From JASEHD01 sp964471945 (GTDB lineage Bacteria; Bacteroidota; Ignavibacteria; UBA10030; SZUA-254): a stretch of 11,606 nucleotides of DNA. The notes under the pieces were generated by a model, which did not search any database, had not been told where the DNA came from, and saw only the letters and a list, made by a program, of their open reading frames with translations. A program made the position numbers and the translations under genes. Below, piece after piece: positions 1 through 7,182 of this stretch. The stretch's first letter is position 1, and every line of letters begins with the position of its first letter. The stretch covers positions 1 through 11,606 of the forward strand of contig CAYYIJ010000071.1 of NCBI GenBank assembly GCA_964471945.1. Reading direction: 5' to 3'.

Positions 1-540
1 GGCATTTAATAAATTTTTAATTTCTCCTGTTTGTTCATTTGTCAATTCTCCAATCCAAACTTTTTCTACTATACCATTCTCATCAATCAATATAGTTGTT
101 GGAACGCCAGCAATTTTGTACTTCCTCACAAAACTTGTTTCAGCCGTAGCTAAGTAAAAACTCACATCTCTTTCAGCAACATACTTCTTCGTTTCCTCCA
201 AATTACTCATCGAGATACCGAGAATATCACAGTGAACATTATCGTCGCTCGTAGCGATCTCTTTCCAATGTGTCAAATTATTTAGGCAGTGCGGACAATC
301 GGTGGAGAGAACGAAGAATAAATATTTCATCGTTGTGTCATCGTAGGTTATCGTATTTTCATTGCCGCTTAATGTTTGAACGATAAAAGGTTCAACTCTC
401 TCACCTGGTTGTAATGGTTTTATGGGGTTAGTGAGGGATTCGAGTGTCGATTTTAACCCTCGGTTTTGGATCATCAACAAAACAACCTCTCCGGTGAGAA
501 GTGCGATGATTATAAAACTCACAATAAATGTCTTTCTCAA
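1..540 (-). CDS. Membrane-anchored thioredoxin-like (TlpA-type) protein, 3' end cut by window edge
   Basis: The reading frame is open for 180 codons and leaves the window without a stop. The start is a TTG (540-538): an in-frame TAA lies two codons upstream and there is no nearby ATG, while an AAGG (551-548) sits 7 nt before the TTG. After a basic LRK start, residues about 5-24 form one hydrophobic segment (TFIVSFIIIALLTGEVVLLM), so the protein is probably held in the inner membrane with its domain in the periplasm. The thioredoxin-fold domain follows, with the redox motif DCPHC (Cys82, Cys85) and the loop GVPT with the likely cis-proline Pro147. TlpA/ResA-type proteins reduce or exchange disulfides, for instance during cytochrome c maturation, but the actual partner is not visible here. 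It starts 62 nt after rsmE and may be the last part of the same transcript or a separate unit. Family confidence is good; the specific role is unknown. Confidence 0.85.
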   Translation of the reverse strand, partial: MRKTFIVSFIIIALLTGEVVLLMIQNRGLKSTLESLTNPIKPLQPGERVEPFIVQTLSGNENTITYDDTTMKYLFFVLSTDCPHCLNNLTHWKEIATSDDNVHCDILGISMSNLEETKKYVAERDVSFYLATAETSFVRKYKIAGVPTTILIDENGIVEKVWIGELTNEQTGEIKNLLNA

Positions 541-602
541 AAATTAACCTTTTTATATCTTTACCTTTAACTTAAAGAAAGTAAGCAAAATCTAATAGAA
601 TA

Positions 603-1316
603 TCAAACAGAATGAAGTCCTATAATCGCCGTTGCAGCGATTGCAGATGTCTCAGTTCTCAGTCTCCGTTTGTCAAAGTACACGGTTTTATACCCGCACG
701 AAACAAACTTAGCAACTTCTTGATCGCTGAAGCCGCCCTCAGGACCGATGAGTATTGCAATTGTGTTCGGTGAGTGTGAAAGGTAGTTTTGTAACGGTAT
801 CCCGCTTTCTGCTTTCTCATGTGCTGCTATCTTGAGATCGAAAGTATGTCTCTGGTCAAGAAATTCATCTAATGACATCAATTCGTGTACTCGCGGCAGG
901 AATGAACGACCAGATTGTTTCATTGCTGCAAGTGCAAGTTTCTGCCAGCGATCAACTTTTGCATGTGATGAAATTGTGCGTTCCGTTTTCAAAGGTATGA
1001 TTTCCTTAACGCCGAGTTCTGTTACCTTTTCAACCATGAAATCAAACTTAGAAGGATTTTTTAAGATTCCTACCGCAAGAGTAATGCTGACAGACAACTC
1101 GTTGTGATTCTTATAGGTAGAAAGAATTGTACCAACAGCAGTTTTTTTTTGTACCGAATCCAGATGAATGTCGTAGGCATTCCCAAGTCCATCGACGATA
1201 CGAATTAAATCTCCCGCCTTTTTCCGCATAACGTGTGTAAGGTGGGAAAACTCTTCGCGGTCGATGGTTATTGAATTTTTTACAATATTTTCAGGGGAGC
1301 AATAGAAGTAATCCAT
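603..1316 (-). CDS. rsmE: 16S rRNA (uracil-1498-N3)-methyltransferase RsmE
   Basis: The protein has 237 residues, the normal family length. RsmE uses S-adenosylmethionine to methylate N3 of U1498 in 16S rRNA near the decoding centre, acting on assembled 30S subunits. Residues 1-70 correspond to the N-terminal PUA-like RNA-binding domain. The rest is a SPOUT-class knotted methyltransferase domain, with the family motifs KFDFMVEKVTELGV (90-103), a Q-S-G-R-S pattern at 134-138, LIGPEGGFS (189-197) and RRLRTETSAIAA (217-228). The last two build the SAM-binding knot. The ATG start lies 28 nt after the stop of the outer-membrane protein gene, with no clear Shine-Dalgarno sequence. A run of nine A on the coding strand falls inside codons around residue 57. 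This is the last of the closely packed genes in the cluster. Confidence 0.95.
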   Translation of the reverse strand: MDYFYCSPENIVKNSITIDREEFSHLTHVMRKKAGDLIRIVDGLGNAYDIHLDSVQKKTAVGTILSTYKNHNELSVSITLAVGILKNPSKFDFMVEKVTELGVKEIIPLKTERTISSHAKVDRWQKLALAAMKQSGRSFLPRVHELMSLDEFLDQRHTFDLKIAAHEKAESGIPLQNYLSHSPNTIAILIGPEGGFSDQEVAKFVSCGYKTVYFDKRRLRTETSAIAATAIIGLHSV

Positions 1317-1344
1317 GAGTCAATGTAAAAGTAATAAGTCAAAA

Positions 1345-2697
1345 TTAAAAAGCTGTACCTAAATCGAAAATGAACTCTCCCTTACGATATTCATTCGAAG
1401 CATAATCGGTCCGCACTACAAAACTGTATGGGAGCAAGAAATGAATTCCAACACCGTATCCACTTTTAAATAGGTTGAGGGCAAATCGCTGATGGCGGAA
1501 CCACACCGTTCCTGCATCGGCAAAAGCAGCCGCAACAATTCCAAATCTTAGCACGCTAAATTCAGATGGTACAAAATCGAGTTTATAATAAATAACCGAA
1601 AATATTGGGTAACGTAATTCTATCGAACCAACAAGAATGTTCTCTCCTTCATTAGTTTTATTAAAATGTCCGCGGATGCGTTCACCGTAACCTAAATAAA
1701 CTCGGTTATGACTTGGTGTTGAGCTGCCTGCAATCAGGTCAGTATAAATTCTCCCGGCTATAGTAACAACATCACCAACGGGCTGATACCGACGAACATC
1801 CGCTGAATATCGGATGATATCAAATTTCTCTGATGGTATTCCATTTTTCATTACTGAAAACCTTACATGGGAGCCGAGGGATGAGTACTCAGCAAGATCG
1901 CGAGTGTCAAAGACATAGCTTAATCCGACGATCGGGAATCGGTCCTTTCCGTCTGCTGAAATCGTTCGCCCCGGCTGATAGTCATCAACCTGAATACTTT
2001 TGTAACCTGTTGTTAACCAAAACGTATTGTTAATCCCGATACGGTGGCCGATGTTGAGGAAAAACGATAAATGTCGTTCATAGAATTTCTCTTCATCTTG
2101 TTGAGATGGTTCGCTTTTATTACGGATTTTATTATAACTAATTTTAGCATCTAAGATATATGAACCATCTTCCTTGAAGAACGGATTACGATATGATAGT
2201 TCCATTGATGGATCATAACCGAACACAGATACGGCATAAAGTTTTTCATTTTTACCACGGAAATTTGAATGCAATATGCCTGCTCCGTAATATAATTTCT
2301 TCCATTCCCGATCCTTAATGCCAAGAACAGGAAATGGAAAAATATACCATCGTTCACTAACTTCAACAATAAGATTTGCTTTGTCGGTTGAAATTGGCTG
2401 CACGTGAATAGTAACCTGATTAAAAAGTCCAAGACTATAAATACGGTTTTGATCGTACTCAATTAATTCTCTAGTAACAGTTTTTCCTGGCTGCAGTGAC
2501 ATTTCCCTTAAAATGACAAAATTTTTAGTGCTTGAGTTTCCTATGACCAATATACTATCGACTACACGGGTTGTACATGTTAAAATAGCAATATGATGAG
2601 GAGAATTTTCCTGGCAAATTGATATTGAGAATACCAGAAAATAGGAGAATAAGAGAAAAGGGATGGTGAGAACTGGTTTTAAAAAAGATTCAGCCAT
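1345..2697 (-). CDS. BamA/TamA (Omp85) family outer-membrane protein with a single POTRA domain
   Basis: The protein has 450 residues. Residues 1-30 look like a Sec signal peptide (hydrophobic stretch LTIPFLLFSYFLVFSISI), with cleavage probably near CQEN. Residues about 43-115 form one POTRA-like domain, including FVILREMSLQPGKTV, then RIYSLGLFNQV, ending in VEVSER. The remaining ~330 residues are rich in alternating hydrophobic strands and aromatic residues, as in a 16-strand beta-barrel. IRGHF (341-345) matches the conserved (V/I)RG(F/Y) motif of the lumenal loop in Omp85 proteins, and the chain ends in Phe, as expected of a BAM recognition signal. BamA itself has about five POTRA domains and near 800 residues, so this is a shorter paralogue whose cargo cannot be read from sequence. 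The ATG overlaps the end of the CoA-binding gene by 8 nt, which suggests translational coupling. Confidence 0.88.
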   Translation of the reverse strand: MAESFLKPVLTIPFLLFSYFLVFSISICQENSPHHIAILTCTTRVVDSILVIGNSSTKNFVILREMSLQPGKTVTRELIEYDQNRIYSLGLFNQVTIHVQPISTDKANLIVEVSERWYIFPFPVLGIKDREWKKLYYGAGILHSNFRGKNEKLYAVSVFGYDPSMELSYRNPFFKEDGSYILDAKISYNKIRNKSEPSQQDEEKFYERHLSFFLNIGHRIGINNTFWLTTGYKSIQVDDYQPGRTISADGKDRFPIVGLSYVFDTRDLAEYSSLGSHVRFSVMKNGIPSEKFDIIRYSADVRRYQPVGDVVTIAGRIYTDLIAGSSTPSHNRVYLGYGERIRGHFNKTNEGENILVGSIELRYPIFSVIYYKLDFVPSEFSVLRFGIVAAAFADAGTVWFRHQRFALNLFKSGYGVGIHFLLPYSFVVRTDYASNEYRKGEFIFDLGTAF

Positions 2698-3103
2698 GCA
2701 TCAACCGACTGTATTCAATCTTAATGCAGCGATTCATAATCACATTCAATCCTGAACGTTGCGCTAAATCGGCCGCATCATCGTTGATTACACCCAATTG
2801 CATCCAGACAGTTTTTGCTTTAATAACAATTGCATCCTGCACGATTGGGATTACATCTTCGGATTTCCGAAATATATCAACGATGTCAACAGCTTCTTTT
2901 ATCAGTTTTAGTTCGGGGTAACATTCTCTCCCGAGGATTTCTTTATAAGCTGGGTTAATTGGAATGACGTTATATCCTTGTTCCAGCAAAAATTGTATGA
3001 CTTTGTAACTATCCCTGGAATCGCTGCCCGATGCGCCAACGATTGCAATTGTTTTCACTTCTTGTAGAATTTTCTTTAATTCTGAATCAGTTTGTTGAAT
3101 CAT
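2690..3103 (-). CDS. CoA-binding domain protein (CoA_binding_2 / YccU type)
   Basis: This is a single-domain Rossmann-fold protein of 137 residues, the usual size of the stand-alone CoA_binding_2 family. The pattern is typical: TIAIVGASGSDSRDSYKV (18-35) as the nucleotide-binding loop, then GYNVIPINP (43-51), LGREC (57-61), VDIVDIFR (72-79), VWMQLGV (99-105) and a late NRC (124-126). Homologous domains bind CoA in succinyl-CoA synthetase-like enzymes, but for the small stand-alone proteins the physiological role is not settled and no catalytic residues are evident. The start codon overlaps the rnc stop as ATGA and the end overlaps the next gene by 8 nt, so it is tightly coupled in the operon. 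Its place next to acyl-CoA and acyl-ACP metabolism fits a CoA-related job, but that is inference. Confidence 0.9.
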   Translation of the reverse strand: MIQQTDSELKKILQEVKTIAIVGASGSDSRDSYKVIQFLLEQGYNVIPINPAYKEILGRECYPELKLIKEAVDIVDIFRKSEDVIPIVQDAIVIKAKTVWMQLGVINDDAADLAQRSGLNVIMNRCIKIEYSRLMHG

Positions 3104-3885
3104 GTCGATCTCTCGGATACATTCAATTTTTGCAATGCTATTTTAGCTGCTGCTTGTTCAGCGTCTTTCTTGTTTTTCCCAACTCCTACGCCGTAAGAAT
3201 TTTTTCCTATGAATACTTCTACGGCAAAGGTTCGATCATGATCGGGTCCAACTTCGCTGATGGTAACATATTTAGGATGATTTAAGCTTATAGACTGAGA
3301 TTGTTCAAGAAGTTGACTCTTATAATTTTCATCATGGAGCTTCAGAGAACCCCGCCCCATTACATTATTCAGGCAGCGCTCAATAAATATTTTCGCTTCC
3401 TGATACCCACCGTCTAAATATATAGCTCCCAAAATTGCTTCAAATGCATCAGATAATATGGTTTCTTTACCTCTGCGGAGAACTTGTTGTGCGCTTGGAC
3501 TTAAAAGAAGAAACTCCTCCAACCGAAGATCGCCCGCGAGAATGATAAGCGCTTTTCGATTCACCAGGCGGGAACGTATTTTTGTCAATTCACCTTCCTC
3601 TGAACTGGGAAGATTGTGGTATAGATATTCCCCAATGATTAGATTTAAAACCGAATCACCAAGAAACTCGAGCCGTTCGTTTGTTGTAACCGATTCGTTA
3701 CGATTAACTTGCCGATAGGAGCGATGCGACAATGCTTCGTGGAAAAGCTCTTTGTTATGGATAGGGTAATTGAGAACTTTCTGGAGGGCTTCGAAGTCGA
3801 TATCTGTATAAAATTTTTTCCTGTGTGCGCCACCGAATATACGTAACATCGAAAAAAAACGGCGCAGCGTTCTCATATAAAACAT
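3100..3885 (-). CDS. rnc: Ribonuclease III
   Basis: This is the double-strand-specific endoribonuclease that cuts rRNA precursors and structured mRNAs. Counted from the ATG at 3885 it has 261 residues. The RNase III domain has the signature NERLEFLGDSVL (69-80) with metal-binding Glu70, Glu73 and Asp77, and the second acidic pair in DAFEAILGAIYLDGG (Asp146, Glu149). The spacing matches E. coli Glu38/Glu41/Asp45 and Asp114/Glu117 with a constant shift of 32. A dsRNA-binding domain follows (about 187-254), ending in KKDAEQAAAKIALQKL. The N-terminus is about 32 residues longer than the E. coli enzyme and is basic (MRTLRRFF...AHRKK), as in Bacteroidota-like relatives. I chose the ATG that forms a TGATG junction with the fabF stop. 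A TTG one codon upstream (3888) and an ATG at 3876 are alternatives, and none has a clear ribosome binding site. Confidence 0.95.
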   Translation of the reverse strand: MFYMRTLRRFFSMLRIFGGAHRKKFYTDIDFEALQKVLNYPIHNKELFHEALSHRSYRQVNRNESVTTNERLEFLGDSVLNLIIGEYLYHNLPSSEEGELTKIRSRLVNRKALIILAGDLRLEEFLLLSPSAQQVLRRGKETILSDAFEAILGAIYLDGGYQEAKIFIERCLNNVMGRGSLKLHDENYKSQLLEQSQSISLNHPKYVTISEVGPDHDRTFAVEVFIGKNSYGVGVGKNKKDAEQAAAKIALQKLNVSERST

Positions 3886-5150
3886 CAATGTTCTTGGAAT
3901 TTCCTGAATAGAAGTGATGCGTTATGTCCACCAAATCCGAAAGTATTGCTGATTGCAGCACTGATAGTTTTTCGGATAGATTTATTTGGAACGTAATTTA
4001 AATCACAATCCAGATCTGGAAATTCGTAATTGATAGTTGGAGGTAATGTGTTGTGTTGAATTCCAAGAATAGTGATGATTGCCTCAATTACTCCAGCAGC
4101 TCCGAGAAGGTGCCCCGTCATCGATTTTGTTGAGCTAACATGTAATTTATATGCGTGGTCTCCAAAAACAGTTTTTATTGCCTGCGTTTCTGTTTTGTCA
4201 TTAAAGGGTGTTGAAGTACCGTGTGCATTAATATAATCTACATCTTCTGGGGAAAGGTTTGCATCCTTCAGGCATATTCGCATAGATCGGACAGCTCCTT
4301 CACCACCAGGCGCTGGTGCTGTAATATGATATGCATCTGCAGTAAGTCCGATCCCTGATAACTCAGCATAGATTTTTGCCCCACGATTCATTGCGTGTTG
4401 CATTTCTTCAAGAATCAGAACTCCACCACCCTCACCCATAACGAATCCATCACGTTTGGCATCAAAAGGTCGGCTTGCTTTTTCCGGTTCGTCATTTCTT
4501 GTAGAGAGGGCTTTCATCGCATTAAAGCCTCCGACACCCATCGGTGTAATTGCGGCTTCAGAACCGCCCGTGAACATAATATCAGCATCGCCGCGTTGAA
4601 TTAACATGTAAGCATCAGCGATTGCATGAGATGAGGTTGCACATGCTGAGGTTGTCGCATAATTTGGTCCCTTCAGTTTGTATCGCATTGAGATATGTCC
4701 AGCTGCGATGTCAGCAATCATCATTGGGACAAAAAAGGGACTTATGCGGTGTGGTCCGCCGGCTTCATAATATGCTTGCATTTGGTTATGCCATGTCAAC
4801 ATACCTCCTATTCCTGAGCCAAAAATAACGCCAATCCGATCTTTGTCTTCGTTTTCAAGATTAAGACCGGAATCTATCAAAGCCATCTCGGCGGAAGCCA
4901 TTCCATATTGTGCAAAAGGATCCATCCGATTGACTTCTTTTTTCTCTAAGAAATTCAATGGATCGAATCCTTTTAATTCTGCAGCTATGTTGGTGTCGTA
5001 TTTACTGGCATCGAAATAGGTTATTTTACCAACTCCGCTTTTTCCAATCTGGCTATTCTGCCAATACTCTTCAACATTGAGGCCAATTGGAGTGACTGTA
5101 CCCATACCAGTGATAACAATTCTGCGACGATTATAATGATTTGTGTTCAT
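3885..5150 (-). CDS. fabF: 3-oxoacyl-[acyl-carrier-protein] synthase II
   Basis: FabF is the elongating condensing enzyme of type II fatty acid synthesis. It joins an acyl chain held on its cysteine with malonyl-ACP, releasing CO2. The protein has 421 residues, the usual length. The Cys-His-His triad is present: Cys170 in TTSACATSSHA, His310 in INAHGTSTPFND and His347 in STKSMTGHLLGAAG, together with the conserved Lys342. The C-terminal glycine-rich loop NTFGFGGHNA (402-411) contains the gating phenylalanines of KAS II. These features separate it from FabH-type enzymes; a FabB role cannot be fully excluded, but the gene order next to acpP supports FabF. The ATG is preceded by GGAG at 6-nt spacing. 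It follows acpP after 50 nt and its stop overlaps the rnc start by one base. Confidence 0.96.
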   Translation of the reverse strand: MNTNHYNRRRIVITGMGTVTPIGLNVEEYWQNSQIGKSGVGKITYFDASKYDTNIAAELKGFDPLNFLEKKEVNRMDPFAQYGMASAEMALIDSGLNLENEDKDRIGVIFGSGIGGMLTWHNQMQAYYEAGGPHRISPFFVPMMIADIAAGHISMRYKLKGPNYATTSACATSSHAIADAYMLIQRGDADIMFTGGSEAAITPMGVGGFNAMKALSTRNDEPEKASRPFDAKRDGFVMGEGGGVLILEEMQHAMNRGAKIYAELSGIGLTADAYHITAPAPGGEGAVRSMRICLKDANLSPEDVDYINAHGTSTPFNDKTETQAIKTVFGDHAYKLHVSSTKSMTGHLLGAAGVIEAIITILGIQHNTLPPTINYEFPDLDCDLNYVPNKSIRKTISAAISNTFGFGGHNASLLFRKFQEH

Positions 5151-5200
5151 AGAATCTCCATGTACCTAATCAGTTTTAGATACTCACAAATTTATTAAAG

Positions 5201-5437
5201 TTACTTAGCTTTTGAAGAAAGATAATTGATAGCGTCTCCGACTGTAGAAATTTTTTCCGCATCTTCATCTGGGATCTGGAGATTGAATGCTTTCTCAAAT
5301 TCCATTACCAACTCAACCGTATCTAATGAATCAGCACCTAAGTCGTTTGTGAACGATGCTGCCGGGGTGACCTGAGAAGCTTCCACACCGAGTTTATTCA
5401 TAATTATTTCTTTTACTTTTGCTTCTACATCTGCCAT
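5201..5437 (-). CDS. acpP: Acyl carrier protein
   Basis: ACP carries all intermediates of fatty acid synthesis as thioesters on a 4'-phosphopantetheine arm. The protein has 78 residues and is strongly acidic. The attachment site is Ser37 within LGADSLDTVELVMEFE; the Asp-Ser-Leu core and the helix II that follows are the surfaces read by FabD, FabF, FabG and FabH. The second half (FNLQIPDEDAEKISTVGDAINYL) is the usual helix III/IV region. The ribosome binding site AGGAG (5450-5446) lies 8 nt before the ATG and is among the best in the cluster. With spacers of 65 nt before and 50 nt after, acpP is the most separated gene of the block. This fits the need for high ACP levels and may allow independent mRNA processing or translation. 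Confidence 0.97.
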   Translation of the reverse strand: MADVEAKVKEIIMNKLGVEASQVTPAASFTNDLGADSLDTVELVMEFEKAFNLQIPDEDAEKISTVGDAINYLSSKAK

Positions 5438-5445
5438 GACATTTG

Positions 5446-5450
5446 CTCCT
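5446..5450 (-). promoter_or_regulatory. Ribosome binding site of acpP
   Basis: On the minus strand AGGAG stands 8 nt before the acpP ATG inside an AT-rich leader. It is a clear Shine-Dalgarno match, whereas several neighbours (rsmE, fabG, asparaginase) have weak or no match. This suggests acpP is translated independently of upstream genes and at a high rate. Confidence 0.75.
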
Positions 5451-5502
5451 TAAATTAATGATTGAAATAACTTAATTTATTTTTATACCTTTTTTAATAA
5501 CT

Positions 5503-6255
5503 TTAACGCATAAACATACCGCCATCTATGCCGATTACTTGACCTGTAATATAACCAGAATCTTCGGAAGCTAAAAACAAAACAGCACTGGCAACGTCGT
5601 CTGCGCTACCAAATCGATTTAACGGAATAGCTTTAATATAACTTTCTTTAACTTTTTCTGGCAATTTTCCAGTCATGGGTGTTTCGATAAATCCAGGTGC
5701 CACCGCATTACAAGTAATATTGCGAGAAGCAAGTTCTTTTGCAACTGACTTTGTAAAAGCTATCAATCCTCCTTTTGATGCCGCGTAATTTACCTGTCCC
5801 GCATTTCCCATCAATCCAACAACGGAGGCAATATTCACGATGCGTCCGTAACGCTGCCGCATCATTACCTGAGAGACAGCTTTGGTAACAAGAAACGAAC
5901 CTTTGAGATTAACTGAAAGAACAATATCCCAGTCTTTTTCATCCATACGAATCAATAAATTGTCACGTGTTATTCCAGCATTATTGACAAGAATGTCGAT
6001 AGTTGGAAATGCCTGTTGAGTTTTTTTCAATAATTCATCAACCTCTTTTCCATCTGCGACATTACAGCACACTGCAATAGTTTTGCAGCCCATGGATTTT
6101 ATCTCATTTGCGGTTTGTTCGATACCTTCAGCATTTGTATCAGTAATGACAATATTTGCACCTGCATCTGCAAGTTTCAATGCAATCGCTTTACCAATAC
6201 CTTGAGCGCTGCCAGTTATTATTGCAACTTTATTGTTTAAATTTCCCATGATCAT
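5503..6255 (-). CDS. fabG: 3-oxoacyl-[acyl-carrier-protein] reductase
   Basis: FabG reduces 3-oxoacyl-ACP to 3-hydroxyacyl-ACP, the first reduction of each elongation cycle. The protein has 250 residues and is a classical short-chain dehydrogenase. The nucleotide-binding loop is TGSAQGIG (14-21) and NNAG lies at 91-94. The catalytic tetrad is Asn116 (SVNLKG), Ser144 (NIASVVG), Tyr157 and Lys161 (NYAASKGG). The chain ends in GQVIGIDGGMFM, typical of FabG. Two cofactor positions differ from E. coli FabG: Gln18 stands where Arg15 contacts the NADPH phosphate, and Asp39 follows strand beta-2 where E. coli has Ala36. Both changes point towards NADH use (inference). The ATG overlaps the fabD stop as ATGA; a second ATG two codons later (6249) is possible. 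Confidence 0.96.
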   Translation of the reverse strand: MIMGNLNNKVAIITGSAQGIGKAIALKLADAGANIVITDTNAEGIEQTANEIKSMGCKTIAVCCNVADGKEVDELLKKTQQAFPTIDILVNNAGITRDNLLIRMDEKDWDIVLSVNLKGSFLVTKAVSQVMMRQRYGRIVNIASVVGLMGNAGQVNYAASKGGLIAFTKSVAKELASRNITCNAVAPGFIETPMTGKLPEKVKESYIKAIPLNRFGSADDVASAVLFLASEDSGYITGQVIGIDGGMFMR

Positions 6256-7169
6256 TTAATCTCGTTATACTTATTAACATCATCGTTTTTATCTAGCCCC
6301 GTTATTTGAACATTCTTATCGATGCGCTTTACTAATCCTTGAAGCACTTTACCCGGACCGATTTCGACAAATGAAGATGCACCATCATTGATCATTCGAT
6401 TAATTGAATCTGCCCACCGTACTGTATGAGTGAGCTGCTGATTCAACAATGTACGAATTTCTTTGGCCTTTTTCACGCTCTTTCCCGTTACATTTGCATA
6501 AACAGGAATTATCGCATCTTGGATCTCTATTTTTTCAAGCGAATTGGAAAAATCTTCACAAGCACTATACATAAGCGGGGAATGAAATGCACCGCTAACC
6601 ACTAATTCCTTTACTAATTTAGCCCCACTTGTTTTGGAAATTTCCATCGCTTTTTGTACACCTGTTACAGAGCCGCTAATTACGATTTGATCGGGGGAAT
6701 TGATATTTGCACATTGAACGATTCCAGCGGCACTCGCTTCTTTGCAGATACCCTCAAGCACAGATGATTCAAGCCCAATGATTGCAGCCATCGTACCTTT
6801 CTCTTTTTCTCCAGCTCGTTGCATCAATTCACCACGCAAACGGACAATTTTCAATCCATTCTCAAACGTCATCGCACCAGCTGCCACAAGTGCAGAGTAC
6901 TCGCCAAGTGAGTGACCGGCAACCATGTCTGCAACGTTTTTTTTCATTAATTTCATTACAGCCATACTATGTAAGAAAATTGCCGGCTGTGTATTCTTCG
7001 TTTGACGCAGTTCATCCTCGGGACCTTCGAAACAAATCTTTTTTAAGTTAACGCCTAATATAGAATCTGCCGCTTGAAAAAGTTCTCGTGCAGCCGAGTT
7101 TTCTTCGTACAGATCTTTTCCCATTCCAACATATTGGGACCCTTGACCGGGAAATATGTATGCAGCCAT
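6252..7169 (-). CDS. fabD: Malonyl-CoA:ACP transacylase
   Basis: FabD moves malonyl from CoA to ACP and so supplies the two-carbon donor for FabH and FabF. From the ATG at 7169 it has 305 residues, close to the E. coli length (309). Family motifs are IFPGQGSQYVGMG at the N-terminus with oxyanion-hole Gln9, the nucleophile elbow GHSLGEYSAL with Ser87, Arg112 in RLRGELM for binding the malonyl carboxylate, and His196 in GAFHSPLM. The Ser-Arg spacing of 25 residues equals that of E. coli (Ser92/Arg117). The frame is open further upstream to 7262, but that part overlaps fabH and has no family resemblance. An ATG two codons earlier (7175) is also possible; GGA 6 nt before the 7169 ATG favours the latter. 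It starts 13 nt after the fabH stop and overlaps fabG by 4 nt. Confidence 0.95.
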   Translation of the reverse strand: MAAYIFPGQGSQYVGMGKDLYEENSAARELFQAADSILGVNLKKICFEGPEDELRQTKNTQPAIFLHSMAVMKLMKKNVADMVAGHSLGEYSALVAAGAMTFENGLKIVRLRGELMQRAGEKEKGTMAAIIGLESSVLEGICKEASAAGIVQCANINSPDQIVISGSVTGVQKAMEISKTSGAKLVKELVVSGAFHSPLMYSACEDFSNSLEKIEIQDAIIPVYANVTGKSVKKAKEIRTLLNQQLTHTVRWADSINRMINDGASSFVEIGPGKVLQGLVKRIDKNVQITGLDKNDDVNKYNEIK

Positions 7170-7182
7170 TGTCATTCCGACA

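Noticed and set aside
2606..2616. Lipobox at the end of the Omp85 protein's signal peptide (ISIC)
   Set aside because: The residue before Cys is Ile, while lipoprotein signals need Gly, Ala or Ser there, and the protein is a barrel with an ordinary signal peptide.
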